A stretch of DNA of 64,000 nt from Gammaproteobacteria bacterium (lineage in GTDB: Bacteria > Pseudomonadota > Gammaproteobacteria > Enterobacterales > Neiellaceae). The translations under genes were made by a program, and so were the position numbers. The first letter of the stretch is position 1, and each line of letters opens with the position of its first letter. The notes below the pieces were generated by a model, which saw nothing but the letters and a program-made list of their open reading frames with translations, did not search any database and was not told where the DNA came from. This document shows, piece by piece, positions 9,860 to 18,788 of this stretch. The stretch is from NCBI GenBank assembly GCA_017425245.1, contig JAFOOX010000072.1:1-64000 (forward strand), given 5' to 3'.

Positions 9860-10192
9860 TTAAGCCGAGCAATAGAGGCGGTGCAACACCGCGATCACCT
9901 CTTCCACCTCATGGCTGGCCAAGCGGTAATAGACGGTTTGCGACTCTTTGCGGGTGGTCACCAGCCCATCGCGGCGCAACCAGGCCAGATGCTGTGACAA
10001 CGCCGACTGGCCCATCTGCAGCAATTCCACCAGCTCGCCCACCGAGCGTTCGCCACTGTGCAGATAGCACAGCACCAGCAGCCGCCGCTCGTTAGCCATC
10101 GCCTTGAGCAGAGTCACGGCCGAGCTGGCCTTGGCCAGCATCAGCTCAAGGGCTGCGCTGTCGTCTTGGGCAAAGGGCTGGGGCGAGCTCAT
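9860..10192 (-). CDS. ArsR/SmtB-family repressor, YgaV/BigR-like
   Basis: A 110-residue winged-helix regulator. The recognition helix region reads MGQSALSQHLAWLRRDGLV, and the wing reads TRKESQTVYYRL. It resembles E. coli YgaV and BigR/SqrR proteins, which sense sulfane sulfur with two cysteines. Here C42 (VLCYL) and C108 (RLYCSA) are the only two cysteines and occupy similar places. There is no CxC metal site of the classical ArsR type. The sulfur-sensing role is inference. A palindrome TTAGCG-AC-CGCTAA lies 30 bp upstream and is the likely operator. No obvious target gene is adjacent. Confidence 0.8.
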   Translation of the reverse strand: MSSPQPFAQDDSAALELMLAKASSAVTLLKAMANERRLLVLCYLHSGERSVGELVELLQMGQSALSQHLAWLRRDGLVTTRKESQTVYYRLASHEVEEVIAVLHRLYCSA

Positions 10193-10221
10193 GGTACCTC
10201 CTGCGTCGCACGCCCAGTATT

Positions 10222-10235
10222 TTAGCGACCGCTAA
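10222..10235. promoter_or_regulatory. Palindromic operator candidate upstream of the arsR-type gene
   Basis: TTAGCGACCGCTAA is a perfect inverted repeat of 6 bp arms with a 2-bp centre, 30 bp before the ArsR-type start. ArsR-family dimers bind such short palindromes, so autoregulation is likely. Confidence 0.5.
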
Positions 10236-10381
10236 TCTGATTGACAGCCCCGAGTGGTCGCCAAGGGGTGAAAGGTCAAAAAAAGGTCACGCGACTGTCA
10301 CCCCAGTGCAACCCGGCTGCCCCAAGTTGGCCGCGTCCCCTGGTTCCATTCCCCCTTGGTTCCACGCACAAGGAGACCGTC

Positions 10382-11179
10382 ATGGCCGCAGCCGCCATCT
10401 ACCACCACTGCCGCAGCCTGTGGCTGTCAGATCTGCACCTGGGCAGCCGTGGCTGTCAGGCCGAGTATCTGCTCGCCTTCCTGCGCAGTGTCCGCACCGA
10501 CACCCTCTATCTGGTTGGCGATGTCATCGACCTGTGGGCGATGCAACGTCAGGTCTATTGGCCCGCCAGCCATCAGGCGGTGATCCAGCAGCTCACCGAA
10601 ATGGCCAGAAGCGGCACCCGGGTGATCTATGTGCCGGGCAACCACGACGCCCGCCTGCGCGATTTTGCCCCCACCCAACTGCTGGGGCTGGAGATGCAGC
10701 TACAGGCTGAACACATCACCGCCGCCGGCAAACGGCTACTGGTGGTTCATGGTGACCAGTTCGATGGCGCCGTCAGCTGCGGCCCACTGCTGGAGTGGCT
10801 GGGCGACAAAGGCTACGACGCCCTGCTGTGGCTCAACCGCCACACCAACCGCCTGCGCGAACGGCTGGGTCTGGGTTACTGGTCGCTGGCAGGCTACCTC
10901 AAGGCTCAGGTGGGCAAGGCCCAGCTGGCAATCCACCGCTATCAGCAGGCCGCCCTGCTGGAGGCGCGCAAACAGGGTTATGACGGCATCATCTGCGGCC
11001 ATATCCATGTTGCCTGTCTGACCATCGATGATCACGACATCACCTACGCCAACACCGGCGACTGGGTGGAAAGCTGCACCGCCATCGTCGAACACCACAA
11101 CGGCAGCCTCAGCCTGCTGCGGGTGCTGGATAACAGCCTGGATCAGCCTGTCGTCGAACCACAGGCCGAAGCCGCCTGA
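10382..11179 (+). CDS. UDP-2,3-diacylglucosamine diphosphatase-like metallophosphoesterase
   Basis: The 265-residue protein has the metallophosphoesterase motifs in order: LSDLHLG, GDVIDLW, GNHD, HGDQFD and GHIH. The arrangement matches the COG2908 group that includes LpxH, which hydrolyses UDP-2,3-diacylglucosamine in lipid A synthesis at the inner membrane. The start at 10382 follows AAGGAGACC. The upstream extension is not supported. It is followed 87 bp later by an OlsF-like acyltransferase gene on the same strand. It may be a paralogue acting on another lipid pyrophosphate rather than the housekeeping LpxH. Confidence 0.75.
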   Translation: MAAAAIYHHCRSLWLSDLHLGSRGCQAEYLLAFLRSVRTDTLYLVGDVIDLWAMQRQVYWPASHQAVIQQLTEMARSGTRVIYVPGNHDARLRDFAPTQLLGLEMQLQAEHITAAGKRLLVVHGDQFDGAVSCGPLLEWLGDKGYDALLWLNRHTNRLRERLGLGYWSLAGYLKAQVGKAQLAIHRYQQAALLEARKQGYDGIICGHIHVACLTIDDHDITYANTGDWVESCTAIVEHHNGSLSLLRVLDNSLDQPVVEPQAEAA

Positions 11180-11266
11180 CGCTGTAACGGGGCTGCAATC
11201 GCCCTGTCGCCGCACTGTCACATGACGGGCCTAAGGTGCCCGTTGTGTGCCAACGCGGAGACCTCC

Positions 11267-12991
11267 ATGATTTCAGTCGAGCAGATCCTTGACCGTCACC
11301 TGCCACAACTCTCGCGCCACCCCTGGCTGAGCAAACCGGTTTCGGCGCTGCTGCGCGGTCTGCTTCACGAACAGAGTTTTCAGCGTTTCGCCGAGGATTA
11401 CCCCCATCTCGATGGTTTTCCCTTTATCGAGAAGGTGCTGGAGTACTTCGATTTCAGCTACGCGGTACGCGACAACGAGCGCGAGCGCATCCCCACCCGT
11501 GGCCGGGTGGTGATCATCGCCAACCATCCCATTGGCTCGCTCGACGGCCTGGCCCTGCTCAATCTGGTCGGCAGCATCCGCCGCGACGTCAAGGCGGTGG
11601 CCAACGAACTGCTGTGCTCAGTGGCGCCGCTGCGCGGTCTGCTGCTGCCGGTGACGGTGCTGGGCGGATCCAGTGGCCAACAACAGGTCAAGGCGATCGG
11701 TGACCATCTGGAACAGGAAGGCGCCATCATCATCTTCCCGGCGGGTGAGGTATCGCGCTTGCGCCCCAACGGCGTACAGGACTGCCGCTGGCGCAGCGGC
11801 TTTCTGCGCATTGCCAGCCAGAGCCAGGCGCCAATCGTGCCTATTCATATTGATGGCCGTAACTCGGCGCTGTTCTATGGCGCCTCGATGCTCTACAAGC
11901 CACTGGCCACCCTGCTGCTGGTCAAAGAGATGTTCAAGCAGCGGCGCAAGAGCATCGATCTGCGCATCGGCCACCCTATCCCGTTCACCAGCTACCGTGG
12001 CTTGCAGCTAACACCCCGGGCCAAGGTCAAACTGTTCCGCCGCCACCTGTACCGGCTGGCGGCCGACAAATCACCGTTGTTTCGCACCGAGCGGGCCATC
12101 GCCCACCCGGTGGATCGCAGCGAGCTGGCTCAGGCGATCAAAGGCTGTGAGCGGCTCGGTCAGACCCCCGACGGCAAGCAGATCCTGCTGTTTCAGGGCG
12201 GGCTGGACAGCCCCTTGCTGCGTGAGGTGGGGCGGCTGCGCGAGATCGCCTTCCGCGCCGTGGGCGAAGGCAGCGGTCAGCGCCGTGATCTCGACCGCTA
12301 TGACAGCTACTACCACCACCTGCTGCTGTGGGACCCGGATGATCTGGAGATCGCAGGCGCCTACCGCCTGTGTGGCACCGCCAAGGTGATCGAAGAGCGC
12401 GGCATCAACGGCCTCTACACCAGTTCGCTGTTCGACTTCGATGCGCGCATGCACCGCTACTTCGATCAGGGGCTGGAACTGGGGCGCTCCTTTGTCCAGC
12501 CCCGCTACTGGGGCAAGCGCTCGCTTGAATACCTGTGGATCGGCATCGGTGCCTATCTCAACCGCTTCCCGGAGTATCGCTACCTGTTCGGCCCGGTGTC
12601 GATCAGCAAAGAGATGCCCGACACCGGCAAAGAGCTGATGATCCGCTTCTATCGCACCTACTTCAGCGCCGATGCCGGCATTGCCCGCCACCGTCAGCCC
12701 TACCGCCTGAGCGAGGCGATCGGCTTTGAAAACCCCTTTGTCGGCAACGACTACCACGCCGATTTTGTCCGCCTCAAGGAGCTGCTGGCCCACATGGGCT
12801 GCGCCATCCCCACCCTCTACAAGCAATACAGCGAGGTGGCCGAGCCCGGCGGCGTGCAGTTCCTCGACTTTGGTATCGACCCTGATTTTGCCGGCTGCAT
12901 CGATGGTCTGGTGCTGGTCGACAGCCATCGCCTGAAGCCCGCCAAACGGGCCCGCTATCTGGGTGAAGAGAGCCCGACTACGGCGGGTTAA
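11267..12991 (+). CDS. OlsF-like bifunctional acyltransferase (PlsC-like + GNAT)
   Basis: The 574-residue protein joins two halves. The N-terminal 290 residues are a lysophospholipid-acyltransferase domain with NHPIGSLDG and FPAGEVSRL. The C-terminal half is a GNAT/hemolysin-type N-acyltransferase domain (RLREIAFRAVGEGSG, DPDDLEIAGAYR, GRSFVQPRYWG). This order matches OlsF, which makes ornithine lipids by N-acylation of ornithine (C-terminal half) and O-acylation (N-terminal half). GGAGACC supports the ATG at 11267. A phosphate-free aminolipid product in the membrane is the likely role. The amino acid used is unknown. An imperfect hairpin at 13026-13049 may end the transcript. Confidence 0.75.
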   Translation: MISVEQILDRHLPQLSRHPWLSKPVSALLRGLLHEQSFQRFAEDYPHLDGFPFIEKVLEYFDFSYAVRDNERERIPTRGRVVIIANHPIGSLDGLALLNLVGSIRRDVKAVANELLCSVAPLRGLLLPVTVLGGSSGQQQVKAIGDHLEQEGAIIIFPAGEVSRLRPNGVQDCRWRSGFLRIASQSQAPIVPIHIDGRNSALFYGASMLYKPLATLLLVKEMFKQRRKSIDLRIGHPIPFTSYRGLQLTPRAKVKLFRRHLYRLAADKSPLFRTERAIAHPVDRSELAQAIKGCERLGQTPDGKQILLFQGGLDSPLLREVGRLREIAFRAVGEGSGQRRDLDRYDSYYHHLLLWDPDDLEIAGAYRLCGTAKVIEERGINGLYTSSLFDFDARMHRYFDQGLELGRSFVQPRYWGKRSLEYLWIGIGAYLNRFPEYRYLFGPVSISKEMPDTGKELMIRFYRTYFSADAGIARHRQPYRLSEAIGFENPFVGNDYHADFVRLKELLAHMGCAIPTLYKQYSEVAEPGGVQFLDFGIDPDFAGCIDGLVLVDSHRLKPAKRARYLGEESPTTAG

Positions 12992-13024
12992 GACAATGGC
13001 CGGACCCGGGGGTTGACGGTAGAC

Positions 13025-13055
13025 GGGGCGCTTAGCCAAGCTGGCGCCCTCTTTC
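13025..13055 (+). terminator. Weak terminator-like hairpin after the acyltransferase gene
   Basis: The outer stem GGGCGC / GCGCCC encloses a second small stem AGC-CAA-GCT. It is followed by TCTTT. The T-run is short, so termination is uncertain. Confidence 0.4.
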
Positions 13056-13072
13056 GTTGTGCCGGTGATCTG

Positions 13073-13273
13073 ATGCCCCGTCTGATGCTGGCCGGCGTGC
13101 GGGTGGGTGGCGCCCCCTGGTGGCCCACCCCGTTCCGCTGGGGCTATGGCTGGCCCTGGCCACGCACCTGCTATGGCTGGCCCTGGCCACGCACCTACCG
13201 GGCGCAGACGGCCAGCGAACAGCAACAGGTGGCGGCGATGCTGGCGATCCAGCCGCAGCTCAAAGCCGAGTAA
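13073..13273 (+). CDS. Small tryptophan-rich hypothetical protein with tandem repeat (uncertain)
   Basis: A 66-codon frame from ATG 13073 (MPRLMLAGVRV) to TAA 13273 has GC-rich third positions like its neighbours. Its centre has a 9-residue tandem repeat, YGWPWPRTC then YGWPWPRTY, made by a 27-bp near-perfect DNA duplication. The tail is QQQVAAMLAIQPQLKAE. There is no clear ribosome binding site and I recognise no family. The frame also opens earlier (13013), through the hairpin. It could be a real small protein or a spurious frame across a GC-rich duplication. Confidence 0.3.
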   Translation: MPRLMLAGVRVGGAPWWPTPFRWGYGWPWPRTCYGWPWPRTYRAQTASEQQQVAAMLAIQPQLKAE

Positions 13274-13286
13274 GCAGCCACTCTGC

Positions 13287-14402
13287 TTACTCGCTACTGC
13301 GCGCCAGCGTCCGCTGCCACCAAACCTTGACCCCCTCGTCGCAACGTCGCAACCACTGCGGCATCGGCATCTTCAGTGCCCGCTCCTCCAGCAGGTGCCA
13401 GCTGAGCACCGCCAGCACCAGGGTGATCAGCAGCGACCAGCCAAAGTTGAGCCAGGGCGCCATCATCCCGCCGGCCAGCGCCAGCACCGACTGCTGCACC
13501 GGAAAGGCGTAGATGTAGAGGCCATAGCTGTAATCGCCGAGGCGATTGTAATGGCGGATGGCGCCCGCCGGCACCATCGCCAGATAGAGGCTCAACCACG
13601 GCAAAACCAGCGACAGCACCACCTGACGCAGCGCCATCTCCTCGCTGAGCAGGATCACCGCCACCACCACTGCCGTCAGCCCGGCGGCAATGCTGTGGCT
13701 CATGCGCAGCTGCTGGCGATAGAGGTAGAGCAGCGCGCCGCTGAAGAAGAACCAGATAAAGCGGCAATAGACAGCCAGACGGTCGCCACTACCCTCAACG
13801 GCCAGATACCACAGGTAGTAGCTGCCACAGGCCACCACCATCGCTGCCACCAGCCAGCGCCGGTTGAGCAGGCCGGTGAAGCCCAGCAGCGCCAGCAGGA
13901 TGTACATGCGCAGCTCAAACGGCAGGGTCCACAGCGACACGTTGGTGCCGCCCATGCCCTGACCATCAAAGGTTGACGGCAGATGAGTGGCCACCCCGTT
14001 AAGCAGCAGAGTAGTGTTTTTCAGCAGGAACTTGAGGGTCTCAAAGTGGGTGAAAAACTGGGCCAGGCTGAGGGTAGTAAACAGCGGCCCCACCACCAGC
14101 AGGCAGAAGGCCACACACAGCCACAACGCCGGGTAGATGCGCATAAAGCGGGCGTAAAAGAAGTCGGTAAGCTGGCCGCGTCGATCCCAGCTCTTGGTGA
14201 TCAGAAAACCGCTGACGATGAAAAACAGATCCACGGCAATGCTGCCGAGGGAGAAGCCAAACAGACGGTTTCCAGGCTCCAGCGGGCTATTACCGGTCAG
14301 CCCAAAAGCGTGGGTGATGATCACCACCGTAGCCGCGAGCGCCCGCAGCAGATTCAGGTTGTTGTCGCGGCCACGACTCAGTTCAGCCAGAGTTTGCGCC
14401 AT
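13287..14402 (-). CDS. Acyltransferase-3 family membrane protein
   Basis: A 371-residue integral membrane protein of the OafA/YrhL/NodX acyltransferase-3 family. It has the N-terminal NLNLLRALAATVVIITHAFG segment (arginine and histidine of the R-x(10)-H motif), DLFFIVSGFLITKSW, and FYARFMRIYPALW, with about ten predicted membrane segments. Such enzymes O-acetylate polysaccharide, LPS or peptidoglycan sugars at the inner membrane. No glycan gene is adjacent, so the acceptor is unknown. It is transcribed away from the PA3496-family gene, which is on the same strand and upstream. Confidence 0.85.
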   Translation of the reverse strand: MAQTLAELSRGRDNNLNLLRALAATVVIITHAFGLTGNSPLEPGNRLFGFSLGSIAVDLFFIVSGFLITKSWDRRGQLTDFFYARFMRIYPALWLCVAFCLLVVGPLFTTLSLAQFFTHFETLKFLLKNTTLLLNGVATHLPSTFDGQGMGGTNVSLWTLPFELRMYILLALLGFTGLLNRRWLVAAMVVACGSYYLWYLAVEGSGDRLAVYCRFIWFFFSGALLYLYRQQLRMSHSIAAGLTAVVVAVILLSEEMALRQVVLSLVLPWLSLYLAMVPAGAIRHYNRLGDYSYGLYIYAFPVQQSVLALAGGMMAPWLNFGWSLLITLVLAVLSWHLLEERALKMPMPQWLRRCDEGVKVWWQRTLARSSE

Positions 14403-14481
14403 CGGTGCCTCAACCTAGTGCACAGGCTCGCACTATCCCTCAGTTGCCGGCGCCAAAGCCAGCACTGGACTGCTGTCTGGA

Positions 14482-14508
14482 AAAAAAGCCCGCCGGAATG
14501 GCGGGCTC
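14482..14508 (-). terminator. Rho-independent terminator of the PA3496-family gene
   Basis: On the minus strand GCCCGCC-ATTCC-GGCGGGC is followed by TTTTTTT. It lies 27 bp after the stop of the small gene at 14535. Confidence 0.85.
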
Positions 14509-14534
14509 GTCAATCTGGTGAAGCCGCGAGCACT

Positions 14535-14735
14535 TCAGTACTCATCATCGCCAAGCAGGTTCCGAATGCGCCGCTGCTCGAAAAAGTCCTCAATCCCCTT
14601 GCGAACTTTATAGCTGCGGCGACTACGTTCCTGCTCGGCCCGCTTGCGGCTGTCGTGATCATCGGCCACCACTGGCGGCTGCTCCACGTCCAACTCCATC
14701 TCTTCATCATCCAGATACGCGTCGTCACCTTTCAT
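14535..14735 (-). CDS. PA3496-family small acidic protein
   Basis: The 66-residue charged protein ends SYKVRKGIEDFFEQRRIRNLLGDDEY. The pattern of a basic helix followed by LxDDE is that of the small PA3496 family of gammaproteobacteria, annotated as putative envelope-integrity proteins with no established activity. There is no signal peptide, so it is probably cytosolic. It is a single gene with its own terminator. Confidence 0.75.
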   Translation of the reverse strand: MKGDDAYLDDEEMELDVEQPPVVADDHDSRKRAEQERSRRSYKVRKGIEDFFEQRRIRNLLGDDEY

Positions 14736-15379
14736 GCCGTACCTCGATCTGCGTTATCACGCACTGCACCTTGCAAGGCGGCCGTGTCGGTTGTGACACA
14801 GGCGGAGTTGCCCCTCCACGACATCGCCTTACCGTTAACTTAGCCGGCTTCACCGTAGTTGCCACCACAGACCACACCGGCCCCACTCGCCGGGGGTTAG
14901 CAAAAAACAAAAAGCGCTTTAACTTCAAATGGGTAAGAATCGAACTTGGCGCCTGAACAGGGACCGTGATCGACGCCGCAAAAATAGCGAGTGAAGGCGA
15001 AGGTCCAAAGCAAATATTTTTTAACTCCGTACGCAAAATTATTCGCGCAGATGCCACAGGCCGAGCCTCCCGAAATGGCGTCAACTAATTGTAAAGATAT
15101 CGTTTATTAGCGGAGTCTATGGTCGACGCATCCACCGGCGACTGCTGATTGTGCAAGGTCAATCCCTGCTCCCGCCCGGTGCGCAGTTGGAGGAGTAACC
15201 GCCGGGGGTGGTGGCATCAGGGCCGACGATGGTGACACGCTGCACCGCCAGCGCCGACTCACCGGAGGTGGAAATAGCGACTTCAGCCAACGGCAGAGAC
15301 CAGGCGCAACATCAGCGATCCGCACGGCAGGCTAGAGGCGCCCTAGTCAAGCGCCCGTCGCCCTGTTTGCCAAGCAGCC
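14736..15379. other. Gene-less stretch with decayed coding debris
   Basis: No convincing gene in 640 bp. A minus-strand reading between about 15300 and 15160 has protein-like content (LPLAEVAISTSGESALAVQR, then VTIVGPDATTPGGYSSNC) ending near TGA 15160. It has no start and an upstream stop, so it may be the 3' remnant of a lost gene. The AT-rich part at 15015-15115 contrasts with the surroundings and could hold the promoter of the small PA3496-family gene. Confidence 0.4.
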
Positions 15380-16105
15380 TTAATCGACCCGCGTGAAGAT
15401 CAGATCCCACACCCCGTGGCCGAGGTTGATGCCGCGCTGTTCAAACTTGGTCAGCGGCCGATAGTCGGGGCGCGGCACATAATCGCCGCCGGCCGAGGTG
15501 TTGGCGAAGCCGGGGGCGCTGGTCATCACCTCCAGCATCTGCTCGGCATACTCCTGCCAGTCGGTGGCCATGTGCCAGTGGCCACCCAGCTGCAGCGACT
15601 GACGCACCCGCTCGGCAAACACCGGCTGGACAATACGTCGCTTGTTATGACGCTTCTTGTGCCAGGGATCGGGGAAAAACAGCAGCAGTTCGCTGATGGC
15701 AGCAGGCGGCAGGCAGTCGCGCAGCACCTCGACGGCGTCGTGCTCATACAGCCGCAGGTTGGTAACCCCCGCCTCGACCGCATCGGCGATGCAGCTGCCG
15801 ACCCCGGCGCGATGGACCTCGATGCCGATAAAGTTCTTCTGAGGCATGGTGCGCGCCAGCTCTACCAGGGTCTTGCCCATGCCAAAGCCGATCTCCACCA
15901 CCAGCGGCGCACTGCGGCCAAAGATCTGGGCCGGATCGATCAGGCCATCGCCATGGCTGAGGCCGTACTGGCCCCAATGCTGCTCCAGCGCCTGCTCCTG
16001 ACGCTTGGTCATGCGCCCTTCGCGGCGCACAAAGCTGCGCACCTTGCGCATGTGCTTGACCGGCTCGTCGCCCTGTTGCTGCTCGTTCAGCGGCTCGCTG
16101 CTCAT
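15380..16105 (-). CDS. trmB: tRNA (guanine-N7-)-methyltransferase
   Basis: TrmB makes m7G46 in the tRNA variable loop using SAM. The 241-residue protein has the SAM motif VVEIGFGMGKTLVELA, FIGIEVHRAGVG, the catalytic region LLLFFPDPWHKKRHNKRRIVQ, and the C-terminal T-KFEQRG motif. GGAGTAGCAACC precedes the ATG. It is divergent from mutY, 163 bp away, an arrangement conserved in many gammaproteobacteria. Confidence 0.96.
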   Translation of the reverse strand: MSSEPLNEQQQGDEPVKHMRKVRSFVRREGRMTKRQEQALEQHWGQYGLSHGDGLIDPAQIFGRSAPLVVEIGFGMGKTLVELARTMPQKNFIGIEVHRAGVGSCIADAVEAGVTNLRLYEHDAVEVLRDCLPPAAISELLLFFPDPWHKKRHNKRRIVQPVFAERVRQSLQLGGHWHMATDWQEYAEQMLEVMTSAPGFANTSAGGDYVPRPDYRPLTKFEQRGINLGHGVWDLIFTRVD

Positions 16106-16268
16106 GGTTGCTACTCCGGTTCAGGCGCCGCCAAAAGGGGCCGGCGCGTGGGGGTGGTGATTATAGGCAGTGGCAAAAAGTGAGCAACCGCGTATGCGTC
16201 TGCGCCGTAACAGTGGAGCCGCCGCCCCGCCCTGACTAGACTGGCCGCCGCCAAGATTGAGGATCAGC

Positions 16269-17324
16269 ATGACCAACAGCACTGCTCTCGACCGTTTTGC
16301 CCCGCAACTGCTCCAGTGGTGGGATGAGCATGGACGCAAGGATCTGCCCTGGCAGCAGCAGCGCAGCCCCTATCGGGTGTGGGTGTCGGAGATCATGCTG
16401 CAGCAGACCCAGGTGGTCACCGTCATCCCCTACTTCCAGCGTTTTATGGCCCGCTTTCCCGATATCGCCATCCTGGCCACCGCACCGCTGGATGACGTGC
16501 TCCACCTGTGGACCGGCCTTGGCTACTACGCCCGCGCCCGCAACCTGCACCGCGCCGCCCAGCAGATGGTGCGTGATCACGGTGGCCAGTTTCCCGAGCG
16601 TATTGATGAGGTCGCAGCCCTGCCCGGTATCGGCCGCTCCACCGCCGGCGCCGTGCTGTCGCTCAGCCTCGGCCAGCACCATGCGATCCTCGATGGCAAC
16701 GTGCGGCGGGTGCTGTCGCGCCTTATCGCCCTGCCGGTGGCCGCCCAGTCAACCGCTGGCCAGCAGCAGCTGTGGCCGCTGGCCGAACGGCTGACCCCGG
16801 CGCTGCGGGTGGCCGACTACAACCAGGCGATGATGGACTTGGGCGCCACCTGCTGCACGCCGCGCAAGCCGGCCTGCGGGCGCTGCCCGCAACAGCAGAT
16901 CTGCGCCGCCGCCGCCAGCGGTGAGCCCGAGCGCTGGCCGCTCAAGGTCAAAAAGGCCGCCATCCCCACCCGCCAAGTGGTGCTGCTGGTGGAGCGCGCT
17001 GGCTCGCTGGTGCGGCTGGAGCAACGGCCGGCCGCCGGGCTGTGGGGCGGATTGTGGGGCTTTGCCGAGTATGCCGATGCCAGCGCCGTGGCCGTTGATC
17101 TGGCGCTGCGCGGCATCAGCGCGCCGCTGAAGCCGCTGGCCGCCTTCCGCCACACCTTCAGCCACTTTCATCTGCAGATCCAGCCACTGCTGCTCGACCA
17201 CCCACAGGCTCCGCCCGCCGTCGTGGCCGAGGGTGGCGCCATCTGGTATAACCTCGCCCAGCCCCAGCGCGTTGGTCTGGCCGTGCCCACCAAGCGCATC
17301 CTTCAATCTCTGGCCGAGGAGTGA
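16269..17324 (+). CDS. mutY: A/G-specific adenine DNA glycosylase
   Basis: MutY removes adenine mispaired with 8-oxoguanine. The 351-residue protein has catalytic E41 ([12 protein letters not shown]), the helix-hairpin-helix [14 protein letters not shown]142 (LDGNVRRV), four cysteines of the [4Fe-4S] loop (C196, C203, C206, C212) and a C-terminal NUDIX-like 8-oxoG recognition domain. The ATG at 16269 is chosen over a TTG 12 bp upstream. It is followed 3 bp later by yggX in the usual mutY-yggX operon. Confidence 0.96.
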   Translation: MTNSTALDRFAPQLLQWWDEHGRKDLPWQQQRSPYRVWVSEIMLQQTQVVTVIPYFQRFMARFPDIAILATAPLDDVLHLWTGLGYYARARNLHRAAQQMVRDHGGQFPERIDEVAALPGIGRSTAGAVLSLSLGQHHAILDGNVRRVLSRLIALPVAAQSTAGQQQLWPLAERLTPALRVADYNQAMMDLGATCCTPRKPACGRCPQQQICAAAASGEPERWPLKVKKAAIPTRQVVLLVERAGSLVRLEQRPAAGLWGGLWGFAEYADASAVAVDLALRGISAPLKPLAAFRHTFSHFHLQIQPLLLDHPQAPPAVVAEGGAIWYNLAQPQRVGLAVPTKRILQSLAEE

Positions 17325-17327
17325 TCG

Positions 17328-17600
17328 ATGGCCCGCACCATCACCTGCAGCTATCTCAATAAAGAGGCCGATGGCCTCGACTTCCAGCTCTATCCCGGCG
17401 AACTGGGCAAGCGCATCTTCAACGAGATCTCCAAGGAAGCCTGGGCCCTGTGGCAGGCCAAGCAGACCATGCTGATCAACGAGAAGAAGCTCAACATGAT
17501 GAACGCCGACCACCGCAAGCTGGTGGAAGAGGCGATGGTCGCCTTCCTGTTCGACAAGCAGGATGTGCAGATCGACGGCTACGTGCCGCCCAAGAGCTAA
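17328..17600 (+). CDS. yggX: Probable Fe(2+)-trafficking protein
   Basis: A 90-residue YggX protein ([36 protein letters not shown]). The family protects iron-sulfur enzymes from oxidation and is thought to move ferrous iron. The conserved N-terminal cysteine is C7. It is translationally close to mutY (3 bp gap), itself an iron-sulfur enzyme. Confidence 0.95.
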   Translation: MARTITCSYLNKEADGLDFQLYPGELGKRIFNEISKEAWALWQAKQTMLINEKKLNMMNADHRKLVEEAMVAFLFDKQDVQIDGYVPPKS

Positions 17601-17639
17601 CGCTTTCAACCCAGCGCCAAGGCTTCTGGCCAGCGGCGC

Positions 17640-18722
17640 TCAGCCAATCACCACCGGCTGACGCCGCCCCCCCCAGTTGCCCGGTTTCTCCTCAAAGCGG
17701 CCGGGCAAGGGGTAACCGCAATGGCGGCAGTTGCCCGCCGTTAGCCCCCACTCCCCCAGCTGATACCAGTCACGCTCAATTAGCCGCGCCCCGCAGCCCA
17801 CACACCAGGTGCTGCCGCCCTCGCGATCATGCAGATTGCCGGTGTAGACATAATGCAGCCCCTGCTGGCGGGCGATGTGGCGGGCGCGCGTTAAGGTGGC
17901 CGAGGGGGTTGGCGGCACGTCAAGCAGATGAAAATCGGGGTGAAAAGCGGTGAAGTGCAGCGGCACATCCGGCCCCAGGCCATCGTGCACCCAGCGCGCC
18001 AGGGCCTCGATCTCGCCATCGCTGTCATTGAGGCCGGGGATCAGCAAGGTGGTGATCTCCAGCCACACCCAGGTTTCGTGGCGCAGATAGAGCAAGGTAT
18101 CGAGCACCGGTGCCAGATGGCCGCCACAGATGCGGTGGTAGAACTGCTCGCTGAAGCCCTTGAGATCGATATTGGCCGCGTCCATGGCGGCGTAGAGTTC
18201 CCGCCGTGGCTCAGGCTCGATATAGCCGGCTGACACCGCGACCGTGGCAATACCGCGCTCCCGCGCCAGCTGGGCCACATCCACCGCATATTCCAGAAAC
18301 ACCGTGGGATCGTTGTAGGTAAAGGCGAGGCTGCGGCAGCCGTGCAGCTCGGCGGCATCCACCAGCTGCTGTGGCGTGGCGCTGGCGCAGAGGGTGTCCA
18401 TCTGCCGTGACTTGCTGATGTCGGCGTTCTGGCAGAACTTGCAGGTGAGGTTGCAGCCGGCAGTGCCAAAACTGAGCACCGGGGTGCCGGGCAGAAAATG
18501 GTTGAGCGGTTTCTTCTCGATGGGGTCAATACAAAAACCGCTGGAGCGGCCATAGCTGGTCAGCCAGATCTGCCCCTCGTCAGCCATGCGCACAAAGCAG
18601 ACACCGCGATGGCCGTTGCGCAACTGGCAGCGGCGCGGGCAGAGGGTGCATTCCACCCGGCCATCGGCCAGCGGCTGCCAGTAACGAGTAGCGACTGTGT
18701 CGGTCCCATGATTGCCGCTCAT
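17640..18722 (-). CDS. amrS: AmmeMemoRadiSam system radical SAM enzyme
   Basis: The 360-residue protein has an N-terminal cysteine motif (CTLCPRRCQLRNGHRGVC), the radical SAM triad CNLTCKFCQN, then AFTYNDPTVFLEY and NIDLKGFSEQFY. It ends with a rubredoxin-like pair CVGCG...CRHCGYP. This is the AmrS layout of the AmmeMemoRadiSam system, whose chemistry is unknown. GGAGGGG precedes the ATG at 18722. The open frame extends much further upstream but overlaps the divergent gene. It is divergent from the two partner genes, 66 bp apart, so one control region may serve all three. Confidence 0.9.
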   Translation of the reverse strand: MSGNHGTDTVATRYWQPLADGRVECTLCPRRCQLRNGHRGVCFVRMADEGQIWLTSYGRSSGFCIDPIEKKPLNHFLPGTPVLSFGTAGCNLTCKFCQNADISKSRQMDTLCASATPQQLVDAAELHGCRSLAFTYNDPTVFLEYAVDVAQLARERGIATVAVSAGYIEPEPRRELYAAMDAANIDLKGFSEQFYHRICGGHLAPVLDTLLYLRHETWVWLEITTLLIPGLNDSDGEIEALARWVHDGLGPDVPLHFTAFHPDFHLLDVPPTPSATLTRARHIARQQGLHYVYTGNLHDREGGSTWCVGCGARLIERDWYQLGEWGLTAGNCRHCGYPLPGRFEEKPGNWGGRRQPVVIG

Positions 18723-18788
18723 TGCCCCTCCACTTTGTGGCTGGCGGCCTAGACTAACTGTAGCGCAACCCAACTGGGGGGTTACCGC

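Noticed and set aside
14944..14962. TGGCGCCTGAACAGGGAC, close to the retroviral primer-binding site (complement of a tRNA 3' end)
   Set aside because: There is no other retro-element feature. The neighbouring TTCGATT gives only a 3-bp T-stem and no tRNA can be folded, so it is taken as coincidence or a very old tRNA scrap.
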